35,361 nt of DNA from Hyphomicrobiaceae bacterium (GTDB lineage Bacteria; Pseudomonadota; Alphaproteobacteria; Rhizobiales; Hyphomicrobiaceae), in the NCBI GenBank assembly GCA_022844225.1, contig JALHMC010000023.1, positions 25,143 to 60,503 on the forward strand. The letters run 5' to 3'. A program made the translations under genes and the position numbers. Under the pieces are notes generated by a model, which did no database searches, was not told the DNA's origin, and saw nothing but the letters and a program-made list of their open reading frames with translations. Shown here piece by piece: positions 26,793 through 32,823 of this stretch (positions are counted from its first letter, which is position 1; each line of letters begins with the position of its first letter).

Positions 26793-27683
26793 ATGGACTG
26801 GGACAAGCTTCGCATCTTTCATGCGGCAGCCGAGGCCGGAAGCTTCACGCATGCGGGCGAAAGCCTCCGCATGAGCCAGTCGGCCGTCAGTCGCCAAGTG
26901 TCTTCACTCGAGAAAGACCTTGGGATTCCGCTGTTTCATCGCCATGCGCGAGGTCTCGTTCTCACAGAGCAAGGCGAGATCCTCTATCGTACCGCCAGCG
27001 ACGTTATGAATCGGTTGCAGACCGCCGAGACGCTTCTGTCGGATTCGACCACCAAGCCCGCTGGCGACCTGCGCATCACCTCGTCCGTGAGCCTTGGCGC
27101 GGTGTGGGTGACGCAACGCATCCGCGAATTCATCGACGTCTATCCCGATATCCGTCTCGAGCTCATCCTGAACGACGAGCCCGTGGACCTGTCGATGCGG
27201 GTCGCCGACGTCGCCATTTGGGCCCGCGAGCCGCTGCAAAGCGACCTCATACGCCGGCCCCTCTTCTCGATGCAGGTTCATGCCTACGCTTCGGCAACTT
27301 ACATCCGCCGCTTCGGAGCGCCCCAGTCCATCGCCGACCTCGATCATCATCGGTTGGTCTCGTTCATGGGCAATCCGCCGGCCCATCTTGCAAGCATCAA
27401 CAAGCTCGAGACGCTCGGTCGCGAAGGCCGCGAGCCGCGCTTGCCTGTCTTCCGTGCATCAACGGTCCTCGCGTGCAAGTACGCCGTCCGATCGGGCATC
27501 GGCGTCGGCCTGATACCGGACTATCTGGTCGAGGAAGAAAAGGACCTGGTGCCCGTCCTGCGTGAGATCGAGATCACGCGCCTACCAGTCTATTTCGTGT
27601 ATCCAGAGGAGCTTAAGACGGCGAAGAAAGTTCAGGTTTTCAGAGACTTCGTTGTCGCCAAGGCCCGCCAATGGAAATTCTGA
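26793..27683 (+). CDS. LysR-family transcriptional regulator, LsrB-like
   Basis: A 296-residue LysR-type regulator. The winged helix-turn-helix covers residues 3-60 ('FTHAGESLRMSQSAVSRQVS'), followed by a linker helix and a periplasmic-binding-protein-like effector domain (about 90-290). Position next to trxB points to LsrB, a redox-responsive regulator of oxidative stress and envelope genes in rhizobia; this identification is inference from synteny. The protein has only one cysteine, C228 in TVLACKYAV. ATG 26793 follows a TTG at 26790, and GCGGA upstream gives moderate ribosome binding. It is 50 bp from trxB, so the two are probably co-transcribed, and a short ORF begins 11 bp after its stop. 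Confidence 0.92.
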   Translation: MDWDKLRIFHAAAEAGSFTHAGESLRMSQSAVSRQVSSLEKDLGIPLFHRHARGLVLTEQGEILYRTASDVMNRLQTAETLLSDSTTKPAGDLRITSSVSLGAVWVTQRIREFIDVYPDIRLELILNDEPVDLSMRVADVAIWAREPLQSDLIRRPLFSMQVHAYASATYIRRFGAPQSIADLDHHRLVSFMGNPPAHLASINKLETLGREGREPRLPVFRASTVLACKYAVRSGIGVGLIPDYLVEEEKDLVPVLREIEITRLPVYFVYPEELKTAKKVQVFRDFVVAKARQWKF

Positions 27684-27694
27684 TTGGAGAAGCT

Positions 27695-27808
27695 ATGCGT
27701 CTTGGTCATGCCTTGCATGCACCCGCCCACCTTGCTGACTGCGATGCCAGTAAGTACGTACATATCAGCTGTGACGGACAGCTATTGAAGGTCGTACCCT
27801 CCCTTTGA
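27695..27808 (+). CDS. Candidate small protein, 37 residues
   Basis: A short ORF starts 11 bp after the LysR stop with a good ribosome binding site (GGAG, 5 bases before ATG). It encodes MRLGHALHAPAHLADC followed by a second half containing YVHISCDG and ending LLKVVPSL. There are five His residues and two Cys (16 and 26), which might bind a metal or respond to redox state in keeping with the trxB-LysR context. Against it, G or C at the third codon position is only about 54%, well below the neighbouring genes, and the stretch contains RNA-like hairpins. It may instead be the body of a small RNA or a 3' untranslated region. I recognise no family. Confidence 0.35.
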   Translation: MRLGHALHAPAHLADCDASKYVHISCDGQLLKVVPSL

Positions 27809-27850
27809 CGCCTTCAGCTGCGCTTTGAAAAGCGCAGGAAAAGACCTCCA

Positions 27851-27887
27851 ACCGGGCTCAGGAGACTGACGCCCGGTTTTTCTTTTT
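27851..27887 (+). terminator. Strong intrinsic terminator of the trxB-LysR unit
   Basis: ACCGGGC-TCAG and CTGA-(C)-GCCCGGT form an 11-bp stem with one bulged C and a GAGA tetraloop, followed by TTTTT-C-TTTTT. This is the clearest rho-independent terminator in the window and separates the trxB-LysR unit from leuC. Confidence 0.9.
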
Positions 27888-27944
27888 GACCAGACGTTCA
27901 GGGCGTTTGAGCCCCCGGGCTGCACATCCTGCCTCGACGCCGGA

Positions 27945-27981
27945 TTGCAGGCCGGGCGCGGTCGGGCTATCTAGCCTGCAA
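27945..27981. promoter_or_regulatory. Inverted repeat upstream of leuC
   Basis: TTGCAGGC (27945-27952) and GCCTGCAA (27974-27981) are perfect 8-bp arms 21 bp apart, ending 25 bp before the leuC ATG. A weak promoter-like pair, TTGCAG and TATCTA with 17 bp between, coincides with the left arm and interior. It may be an operator over the promoter or a leader stem-loop. Confidence 0.35.
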
Positions 27982-28006
27982 CAGCCAGAAAATTCGAGGG
28001 TTCCCC

Positions 28007-29422
28007 ATGGCCGGCAGCGCCCCAACCACGCTCTATGACAAGATCTTCGAGGACCACGTTGTCGAGCGCCGCGATGACGGCACGTGCGTCCTTTATATCG
28101 ATCGTCACCTTGTGCATGAGGTCACCAGCCCGCAGGCTTTCGAGGGCCTGCGCCTCGCTGGTCGCAAGGTGCGTCAGCCCGAGCGTACGCTTGCCGTCGT
28201 CGACCACAACATCGCGACGACCAACCGCCGCGAGGGAATCAAAGAAGAAGAGAGCCGGATCCAGGTCGAGACGCTCGCCGCCAACGTGAAGGAGTTCGGC
28301 GTCGAGTACTACGACGAACTCGACCCGCGCCAGGGTATCGTCCACGTCATCGGCCCGGAGCAGGGCTTCACGCTGCCCGGGACGACGATCGTCTGTGGTG
28401 ACAGCCACACCTCGACGCACGGTGCGTTCGGAGCCCTGGCGCACGGTATCGGCACGTCTGAGGTCGAGCACGTGCTCGCTACGCAGACGTTGCTGCAGCG
28501 CAAAGCCAAGAACATGCGCATTACCGTCGATGGCAAGACCAAGCCCGGCGTTGGTCCGAAGGACATCGTCCTCGCCATCATCGGCAAGATCGGCACCGCC
28601 GGCGGCACCGGCTACGTCATCGAGTACGGCGGCGAGGCGATCCGCGCCATGTCGATGGAAGGCCGCATGACCGTCTGCAACATGTCGATCGAGGGCGGTG
28701 CCCGCGCCGGCATGGTGGCCCCGGACTCCAAGACCATCGAGTACCTGAAGGGCCGTCCGAAATCGCCGAAGGGCGCCGCGTGGGATGCCGCGTTGCGCTA
28801 TTGGGAGACATTGCGCACCGACGACGGCGCTCACTTCGATGCGACCGTGACGCTCGACGCCGGCAACCTGCCGCCCATCGTGTCGTGGGGCACGAGCCCG
28901 GAAATGGTCGTCACGATCGAGGGCACAACGCCCGATCCCGCCAAAATCGAGGACGAGGCCCGCCGCGCCTCGGTCATCCGCGCGCTCGAGTACATGGGTT
29001 TGAAGCCCAATACGAAGATGACCGACGTTGAGATCGACGTCGCCTGGATCGGCTCGTGCACCAACGGCCGCATCGAGGACATCCGCGAGGTCGCCAAAAT
29101 TGTTGAGGGCAAGCGCATCTCGCCGCGTCTCGCCTACGGTCACGTCGTCCCCGGCTCCGGTCTCGTCAAGCTGCAGGCCGAGGCCGAGGGGCTGGACAAG
29201 ATCATTAAAGCCGCCGGCTTCGACTGGCGCGAACCCGGTTGTTCCATGTGCCTCGGCATGAACCCGGACCAGTTACTCCCCGGACAGCGCTGCGCCTCCA
29301 CCTCGAACCGCAATTTCGAGGGCCGCCAGGGCTACAAGGGCCGCACCCATCTCGTCTCTCCCGCCATGGCCGCCGCCGCCGCAATCGCCGGCCGGTTCGT
29401 GGACGTGCGGACAGTTGGGTGA
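28007..29422 (+). CDS. leuC: 3-isopropylmalate dehydratase large subunit
   Basis: A 471-residue aconitase-family subunit that, with LeuD, isomerises 2- to 3-isopropylmalate in leucine synthesis. The three [4Fe-4S] ligands are C351 in GSCTNGR and C412 and C415 in GCSMCLGMN. The N terminus [12 protein letters not shown] and '[18 protein letters not shown]' are typical, and the length is normal. GAGGG lies 6-7 bases before ATG 28007. leuD is not in the window; the next genes are a RibD_C-type reductase and a cytochrome b561. An inverted repeat just upstream may take part in its regulation. Confidence 0.98.
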   Translation: MAGSAPTTLYDKIFEDHVVERRDDGTCVLYIDRHLVHEVTSPQAFEGLRLAGRKVRQPERTLAVVDHNIATTNRREGIKEEESRIQVETLAANVKEFGVEYYDELDPRQGIVHVIGPEQGFTLPGTTIVCGDSHTSTHGAFGALAHGIGTSEVEHVLATQTLLQRKAKNMRITVDGKTKPGVGPKDIVLAIIGKIGTAGGTGYVIEYGGEAIRAMSMEGRMTVCNMSIEGGARAGMVAPDSKTIEYLKGRPKSPKGAAWDAALRYWETLRTDDGAHFDATVTLDAGNLPPIVSWGTSPEMVVTIEGTTPDPAKIEDEARRASVIRALEYMGLKPNTKMTDVEIDVAWIGSCTNGRIEDIREVAKIVEGKRISPRLAYGHVVPGSGLVKLQAEAEGLDKIIKAAGFDWREPGCSMCLGMNPDQLLPGQRCASTSNRNFEGRQGYKGRTHLVSPAMAAAAAIAGRFVDVRTVG

Positions 29423-29451
29423 AGCGGTTACCGGTTCGACCCGACGCGCCG

Positions 29452-29496
29452 TTGCCCCCTTCCTTTGAGGGGGAAGGGTACGTCCCGCGGGCGGGA
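29452..29496. repeat. Palindromic GC-rich intergenic element
   Basis: Two adjacent dyads fill most of the gap between leuC and the RibD_C gene. CCCTTCC (29457-29463) pairs with GGAAGGG (29472-29478), and TCCCGC (29483-29488) with GCGGGA (29491-29496). It looks like the short extragenic palindromes common in alphaproteobacteria; copy number cannot be judged here. Confidence 0.4.
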
Positions 29497-29501
29497 AGAG
29501 C

Positions 29502-30200
29502 ATGACAGGTCACATATCTTCCATCGCCCGTATCGCCTCGGCGCCGTCCGACCGCCCTTTCGTCGTTGCCCAGCTCGGGCAGTCACTCGACGGACGCATT
29601 GCGACGCTGTCGGGCGAAAGCCAGTGGATCAACAAGACCGAAGCGCTGATCCACGTGCACCGCATCCGTGCGGCCGTGGATGCGGTGATCGTCGGCGTCG
29701 GCACGGTCGTCGCAGACGACCCGCTGCTCAACGTCCGCCGTGTGCCAGGCCGCAATCCTGCGCGCATCGTAATCGATCCCAAGGGCCGCATGCCGGCGAC
29801 TGCCAAGCTGCTGGCAGAGGACGGTGCGCGCCGCATCATCGTCCGGGCGACCGGCTGTGCTCAACCGCCAGTGTACGGTGCTGACGTGCTCGAGGTCCCA
29901 GCTAACCGCGATGGGCAACTGGCCCCTCGCGAGGTCATTGCAGCACTATTCCGCGCCGGCCTGCGCACTTTCCTTGTCGAGGGCGGCGCCGGAACCGTCT
30001 CCGGCTTCATCGACGGCGGCGCCGTGGACCGCCTGCATGTGCTCGTGGCTCCCGTCATCCTGGGGTCCGGCAAGCCCGGTCTCACCCTGAAGCCGATCGA
30101 CCGCCTTGCCCAGGCCTTGAGGCCCGCAGCTGACGTTCATGTGCTTGCCGACGGGGACGTGCTATTCGATTGCGATATGCGAATCTCGCATGGAGAGTGA
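29502..30200 (+). CDS. RibD C-terminal/dihydrofolate reductase-like family protein
   Basis: A 232-residue RibD_C-domain protein. This fold reduces pyrimidine intermediates of riboflavin synthesis or related pterin-like substrates with NADPH. Family signs are 'FVVAQLGQSLDGRIA' at the N terminus, 'AVIVGVGTVVADDPLLNVR' in the middle, and 'FLVEGGAGTVSGFIDGGAVD' with 'LVAPVILG' near the end. The deaminase domain of bifunctional RibD is absent, so this is a stand-alone reductase of unknown substrate. ATG 29502 is preceded by a GGGAAGAG stretch with short spacing. Its stop lies 3 bp before the ATG of cytochrome b561, so the two are co-translated. It may share a transcript with leuC, 79 bp upstream. 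Confidence 0.88.
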   Translation: MTGHISSIARIASAPSDRPFVVAQLGQSLDGRIATLSGESQWINKTEALIHVHRIRAAVDAVIVGVGTVVADDPLLNVRRVPGRNPARIVIDPKGRMPATAKLLAEDGARRIIVRATGCAQPPVYGADVLEVPANRDGQLAPREVIAALFRAGLRTFLVEGGAGTVSGFIDGGAVDRLHVLVAPVILGSGKPGLTLKPIDRLAQALRPAADVHVLADGDVLFDCDMRISHGE

Positions 30201-30203
30201 TCG

Positions 30204-30863
30204 ATGGAAGCGCAGAAGCGATCGCACGCCCCGGTAGCCGAGGATCTCGTCTACTCCCCCGTTGCACGGACATTCCATTGGTTGACGGTGCTGTTCGTGG
30301 CCATCCTCATCCCGGTCGGCCTCTACATGGTCCAGCGGGGCGCCACGACGAATTTCGATGCGACCACCAACACACTCTATTCCGCCCACAAGCTCGCCGG
30401 ATTCGTGTTGCTCTGGCTGGTCGTCGCGCGCCTGGTCTACCGTTTTGTGCATGGCGCACCCCCTGATGAGCCGACGCTTGAATGGTGGCAGAAGGCTGGT
30501 GCGCACCTGACGCACTGGGGGCTCTATGCCCTTCTCTTGGCCGTGCCGCTCCTCGGATGGCTCGGTGTCACGCTGTTCGGCGCACTTGGCACGCTCGGCG
30601 GGTTCAAGCTGCCCGCGATTCCAGGTCAGGATGCGCTCTATCAGGTGGCCAGCAGTCTCGCGTCGCTGATCGGCTTCCAGGTGCCGGCTGCTACCGCCGA
30701 AGCGGGGGCCAAGGCAAAACTAGTCTTCGCACTGCATTTTTGGGGCGCGATGCTCATTTTGCTCGCTATCGCGGCTCATGTTGGCGCGGCGATGTTCCAT
30801 CACTTAATCCGCGGCGACGGCGTTCTCCGCCGCATGCTGCCCGGCTTGAAGCAACGGAACTAG
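30204..30863 (+). CDS. Cytochrome b561 family protein
   Basis: A 219-residue integral membrane di-haem cytochrome of the bacterial b561 (CybB) family. Four membrane helices are visible, with candidate haem ligands His25 in RTFHWLTV, a His in SAHKLAGFV, one in ALHFWGAML and one in AAHVGAAMFHH. The family carries electrons between quinol and periplasmic acceptors or superoxide. An extra loop (ALGTLGGFKLPAIP to AEAGAK) separates helices 3 and 4. GGAGAG overlaps the end of the RibD_C gene 7-8 bases before ATG 30204. It ends convergently with the SDR gene at a shared hairpin. Confidence 0.93.
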   Translation: MEAQKRSHAPVAEDLVYSPVARTFHWLTVLFVAILIPVGLYMVQRGATTNFDATTNTLYSAHKLAGFVLLWLVVARLVYRFVHGAPPDEPTLEWWQKAGAHLTHWGLYALLLAVPLLGWLGVTLFGALGTLGGFKLPAIPGQDALYQVASSLASLIGFQVPAATAEAGAKAKLVFALHFWGAMLILLAIAAHVGAAMFHHLIRGDGVLRRMLPGLKQRN

Positions 30864-30885
30864 GCCGTCGCTCCAAAGGACCCCT

Positions 30886-30908
30886 GGCTCGCACGATCAG
30901 TGCGAGCC
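30886..30908. terminator. Hairpin between convergent genes
   Basis: GGCTCGCAC and GTGCGAGCC form a perfect 9-bp stem around GATCA. It covers the last codons and stop of the minus-strand SDR gene and lies 23 bp after the cytochrome b561 stop. No long T-tract follows on either side, so it is at best a weak two-way terminator or a 3'-end stabiliser. Confidence 0.5.
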
Positions 30909-31733
30909 TTCCTCCGTACGGCTTTCGCGCTCAGGCGCCTGCAGGGTGACGCCACCGTCGACGACGAGGACTTGGCCCGTGATGTAGCGTGCTTGGTCCG
31001 ACATCAGGAAGCGAACCGCATGTCCAATGTCCCAGCCCGTGCCCTCGAGGCCGAGAACTGATGCCCTGCGCCGAGCATCGCGCGCCGTCGGCTCCATGCC
31101 GTTGCCGCGATGATAAACCATCGGCGTATAGACCGGCCCCGGCGCCACGCAGTTGACGCGAATGCCGTCCTTTCCGTGATCCACCGCCATCGCCTGCGTG
31201 AGCCCGATTACCGCAGCCTTGGTCGTCGTGTAGATCGTGAGACCACGGGGGCGCAGCGCCGAGATTGATGAGATGTTGACGATGGCGCCCTGGCCGGCCG
31301 TCTTCTTCATCGCCGGAATGGCGTGCTTCGCGGTGAGAAACATGACCTCGACGTTCACCTGCATCATGCGTTGCCACGTATCGAGTGGCTCGTCGACGAC
31401 GGTGCCTTTCGAGGAGATGCCGATGTTGTTGTCGAGGAAATCGAGCCGTCCCCACCGGTCGACGGCGGCTTCAACCATGCGCTTGCACTCGGCCGGTTTG
31501 GTCAAGTCGCCGCTGTGTGCCTCTGCCGTGCCGCCGGCTTCCCGGATTAGCTCGACCGTGCGCTCCGCCAGCGCGAGGTCGTAGTCCACCACGAGGACTT
31601 TCGCGCCGGCGTTGGCGAGCAGAATCGACGCGGCCCGCCCGTTCCCGATGCCGTTGGGATCGGCGGCGCCGCCCCCGGCCACGATCGCGACCTTGCCGCG
31701 AAAGCCGGGATCGTCAGGGATCTGCAAGGCCAT
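30897..31733 (-). CDS. Short-chain dehydrogenase/reductase
   Basis: A 278-residue classical SDR. The cofactor motif is 'VAGGGAADPNGIGNGRA' near residues 18-34, longer than the usual TGxxxGIG. Asp50 after the second strand suggests NAD(H). The structural NNAG motif reads NNIG (102-105). The catalytic set is Ser155 or Ser156 in NISSISAL, with Tyr168 and Lys172 in YTTTK. The C terminus ends with 'YITGQVLVVDGGVTLQ'. GGAG lies before ATG 31733. The product belongs to an acyl-CoA cluster on the minus strand and could oxidise a hydroxyacyl-CoA, but the substrate is not certain. A terminator separates it from the enoyl-CoA hydratase-like gene, so it may have its own promoter. Confidence 0.93.
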   Translation of the reverse strand: MALQIPDDPGFRGKVAIVAGGGAADPNGIGNGRAASILLANAGAKVLVVDYDLALAERTVELIREAGGTAEAHSGDLTKPAECKRMVEAAVDRWGRLDFLDNNIGISSKGTVVDEPLDTWQRMMQVNVEVMFLTAKHAIPAMKKTAGQGAIVNISSISALRPRGLTIYTTTKAAVIGLTQAMAVDHGKDGIRVNCVAPGPVYTPMVYHRGNGMEPTARDARRRASVLGLEGTGWDIGHAVRFLMSDQARYITGQVLVVDGGVTLQAPERESRTEEGSH

Positions 31734-31795
31734 AGCTTCGCTCCGTGAAGGAATGTAGTGGGACAGCAGCGCGCGACGGAAAGCAGGCCGCTACG

Positions 31796-31835
31796 AAAAA
31801 GGGCCGCGAGGGGGCGCCTCCTCGACAGCCCTTTT
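31796..31835 (-). terminator. Intrinsic terminator after the enoyl-CoA hydratase-like gene
   Basis: Read on the minus strand, AAAAGGGC, an inner CGAGG/CCTCG stem and GGCCC are followed by TTTTTC. It starts 22 bp past the stop at 31858. On the plus strand it also ends in four T, so it could work both ways. Confidence 0.7.
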
Positions 31836-31857
31836 CGCCTACGGCCGACCCGCCCAT

Positions 31858-32652
31858 TCACCGTCCCTGGAAGTTCGCAACCCGGCGCTCGTTGACGGCA
31901 CGAACGCCTTCCTTGAAGTCTTCGGTTTGCCTCAGCTCGCTCTGCACTTTGAGCTCATGGTCCGTTGCAGCCTTGACCGCGTCGGCCATGCCCTTACGTA
32001 CGGTCGCCCGGGTCTCCTGCACTGCCAGCGGTGCCGATTCCGAGATCTCCTTCGCGAGCGCGATGGCCGCCGGCCGCACTTCGGCGACACTGCCGACCAG
32101 CACGTCTGCAAGGCCGATGTCGAGCGCCTGCTGGCCGTTGAGGCGGCGACCCGTGTAGAACATCAAGTTCGCCTGCTGGTCGCCAATCAGACGCGGGAGT
32201 GTGCATGTCAGGCCGAAGCCCGGATGGAAGCCGAGGCGGGTGAAGTTCGCGGCGAAACGAGACTCGGGGCATGCAACTCTGAAATCGGGGACGAGCGCGA
32301 GGCCGAGACCGCCGCCGATGGCCGGCCCCTGGATCGCTCCGACGATCGGTTTCTTGGTGCGGAAAAGACGGACGGCTTCCTGATAGAGATGCCCGCCCAT
32401 CTGGTTCTCGTTGGGGCGGTTGCCTTGTGCGTCGAGCTTCGAGCCATCCCCGAAATTGGCGCCCGCGCAGAACGACTTACCGTCGGCGCAGAGAACGCCC
32501 GCGCGGATGTTGGTATCTTTGTCGAAACCCTCGAACGCGTCGGCGATCTGCTTGATCAGCGACATGTCGAAGAAGTTGTGCGGCGGGCGACGGATCTCGA
32601 CGATCGCCACGTGGCCCTCGGTGCTGACGCCGATATCGGTGAACTGGGTCAT
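31858..32652 (-). CDS. Enoyl-CoA hydratase/isomerase family protein with altered active site
   Basis: A 264-residue crotonase-fold protein. The two oxyanion-hole segments are intact: SFCAGAN (60-66) and IGGGLGLAL (112-120). Aligned by eye with rat enoyl-CoA hydratase, the positions of both catalytic glutamates (144 and 164 in rat numbering) are occupied by Phe137 in SRFAANF and Leu163 in QQANLMF. CoA-ester binding is therefore likely, but ordinary hydration is doubtful; thioester hydrolysis, isomerisation or decarboxylation remain possible. GGAG lies 8 bases before ATG 32652. A longer open frame upstream runs into a dispersed repeat and is not real coding sequence. It sits between the acyl-CoA synthetase and SDR genes. 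Confidence 0.9.
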   Translation of the reverse strand: MTQFTDIGVSTEGHVAIVEIRRPPHNFFDMSLIKQIADAFEGFDKDTNIRAGVLCADGKSFCAGANFGDGSKLDAQGNRPNENQMGGHLYQEAVRLFRTKKPIVGAIQGPAIGGGLGLALVPDFRVACPESRFAANFTRLGFHPGFGLTCTLPRLIGDQQANLMFYTGRRLNGQQALDIGLADVLVGSVAEVRPAAIALAKEISESAPLAVQETRATVRKGMADAVKAATDHELKVQSELRQTEDFKEGVRAVNERRVANFQGR

Positions 32653-32677
32653 AGGACTTGCTCCGGCTTCTCGGTTG

Positions 32678-32810
32678 TCATCCTCGGGCTTGTCCCGAGG
32701 ACCCATTTCTCCGCTTGGCCAGGACGCACAGTACGTCTCGTGCCAAGCGCTCCCGTTCCAACCCATCGAGCGTGCTGCAAGATGGCCCCTCGGGACAAGC
32801 CCGAGAATGA
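32678..32810. repeat. Dispersed palindromic repeat, copy 1
   Basis: A 133-bp element with imperfect terminal inverted repeats of about 28 bp. Each arm is itself a hairpin: TCCTCGGG/CCCGAGGA at 32681-32701 and CTCGGG/CCCGAG at 32789-32805. An inner pair, GCTTGGC (32713-32719) and GCCAAGC (32742-32748), also matches. The arm sequence is a familiar intergenic repeat of Hyphomicrobiales genomes. It fills the gap between the acyl-CoA synthetase and enoyl-CoA hydratase-like genes. Confidence 0.8.
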
Positions 32811-32823
32811 AATGCGCGATGCT

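Larger units (their letters stand above)
27684..28006. other. Intergenic region between the LysR gene and leuC
   Basis: 323 bp. The first 200 bp hold a candidate 37-codon ORF, three successive hairpins (27767-27783, 27818-27837 and the terminator at 27851) and the transcript end. The last 120 bp hold the leuC 5' region, with an inverted repeat at 27945-27981 and GAGGG before the leuC ATG. These parts are annotated separately. Confidence 0.6.

Noticed and set aside
32653..32766. 38-residue N-terminal extension of the enoyl-CoA hydratase-like protein
   Set aside because: It also reads through the dispersed repeat; ATG 32652 has GGAG 8 bases upstream.
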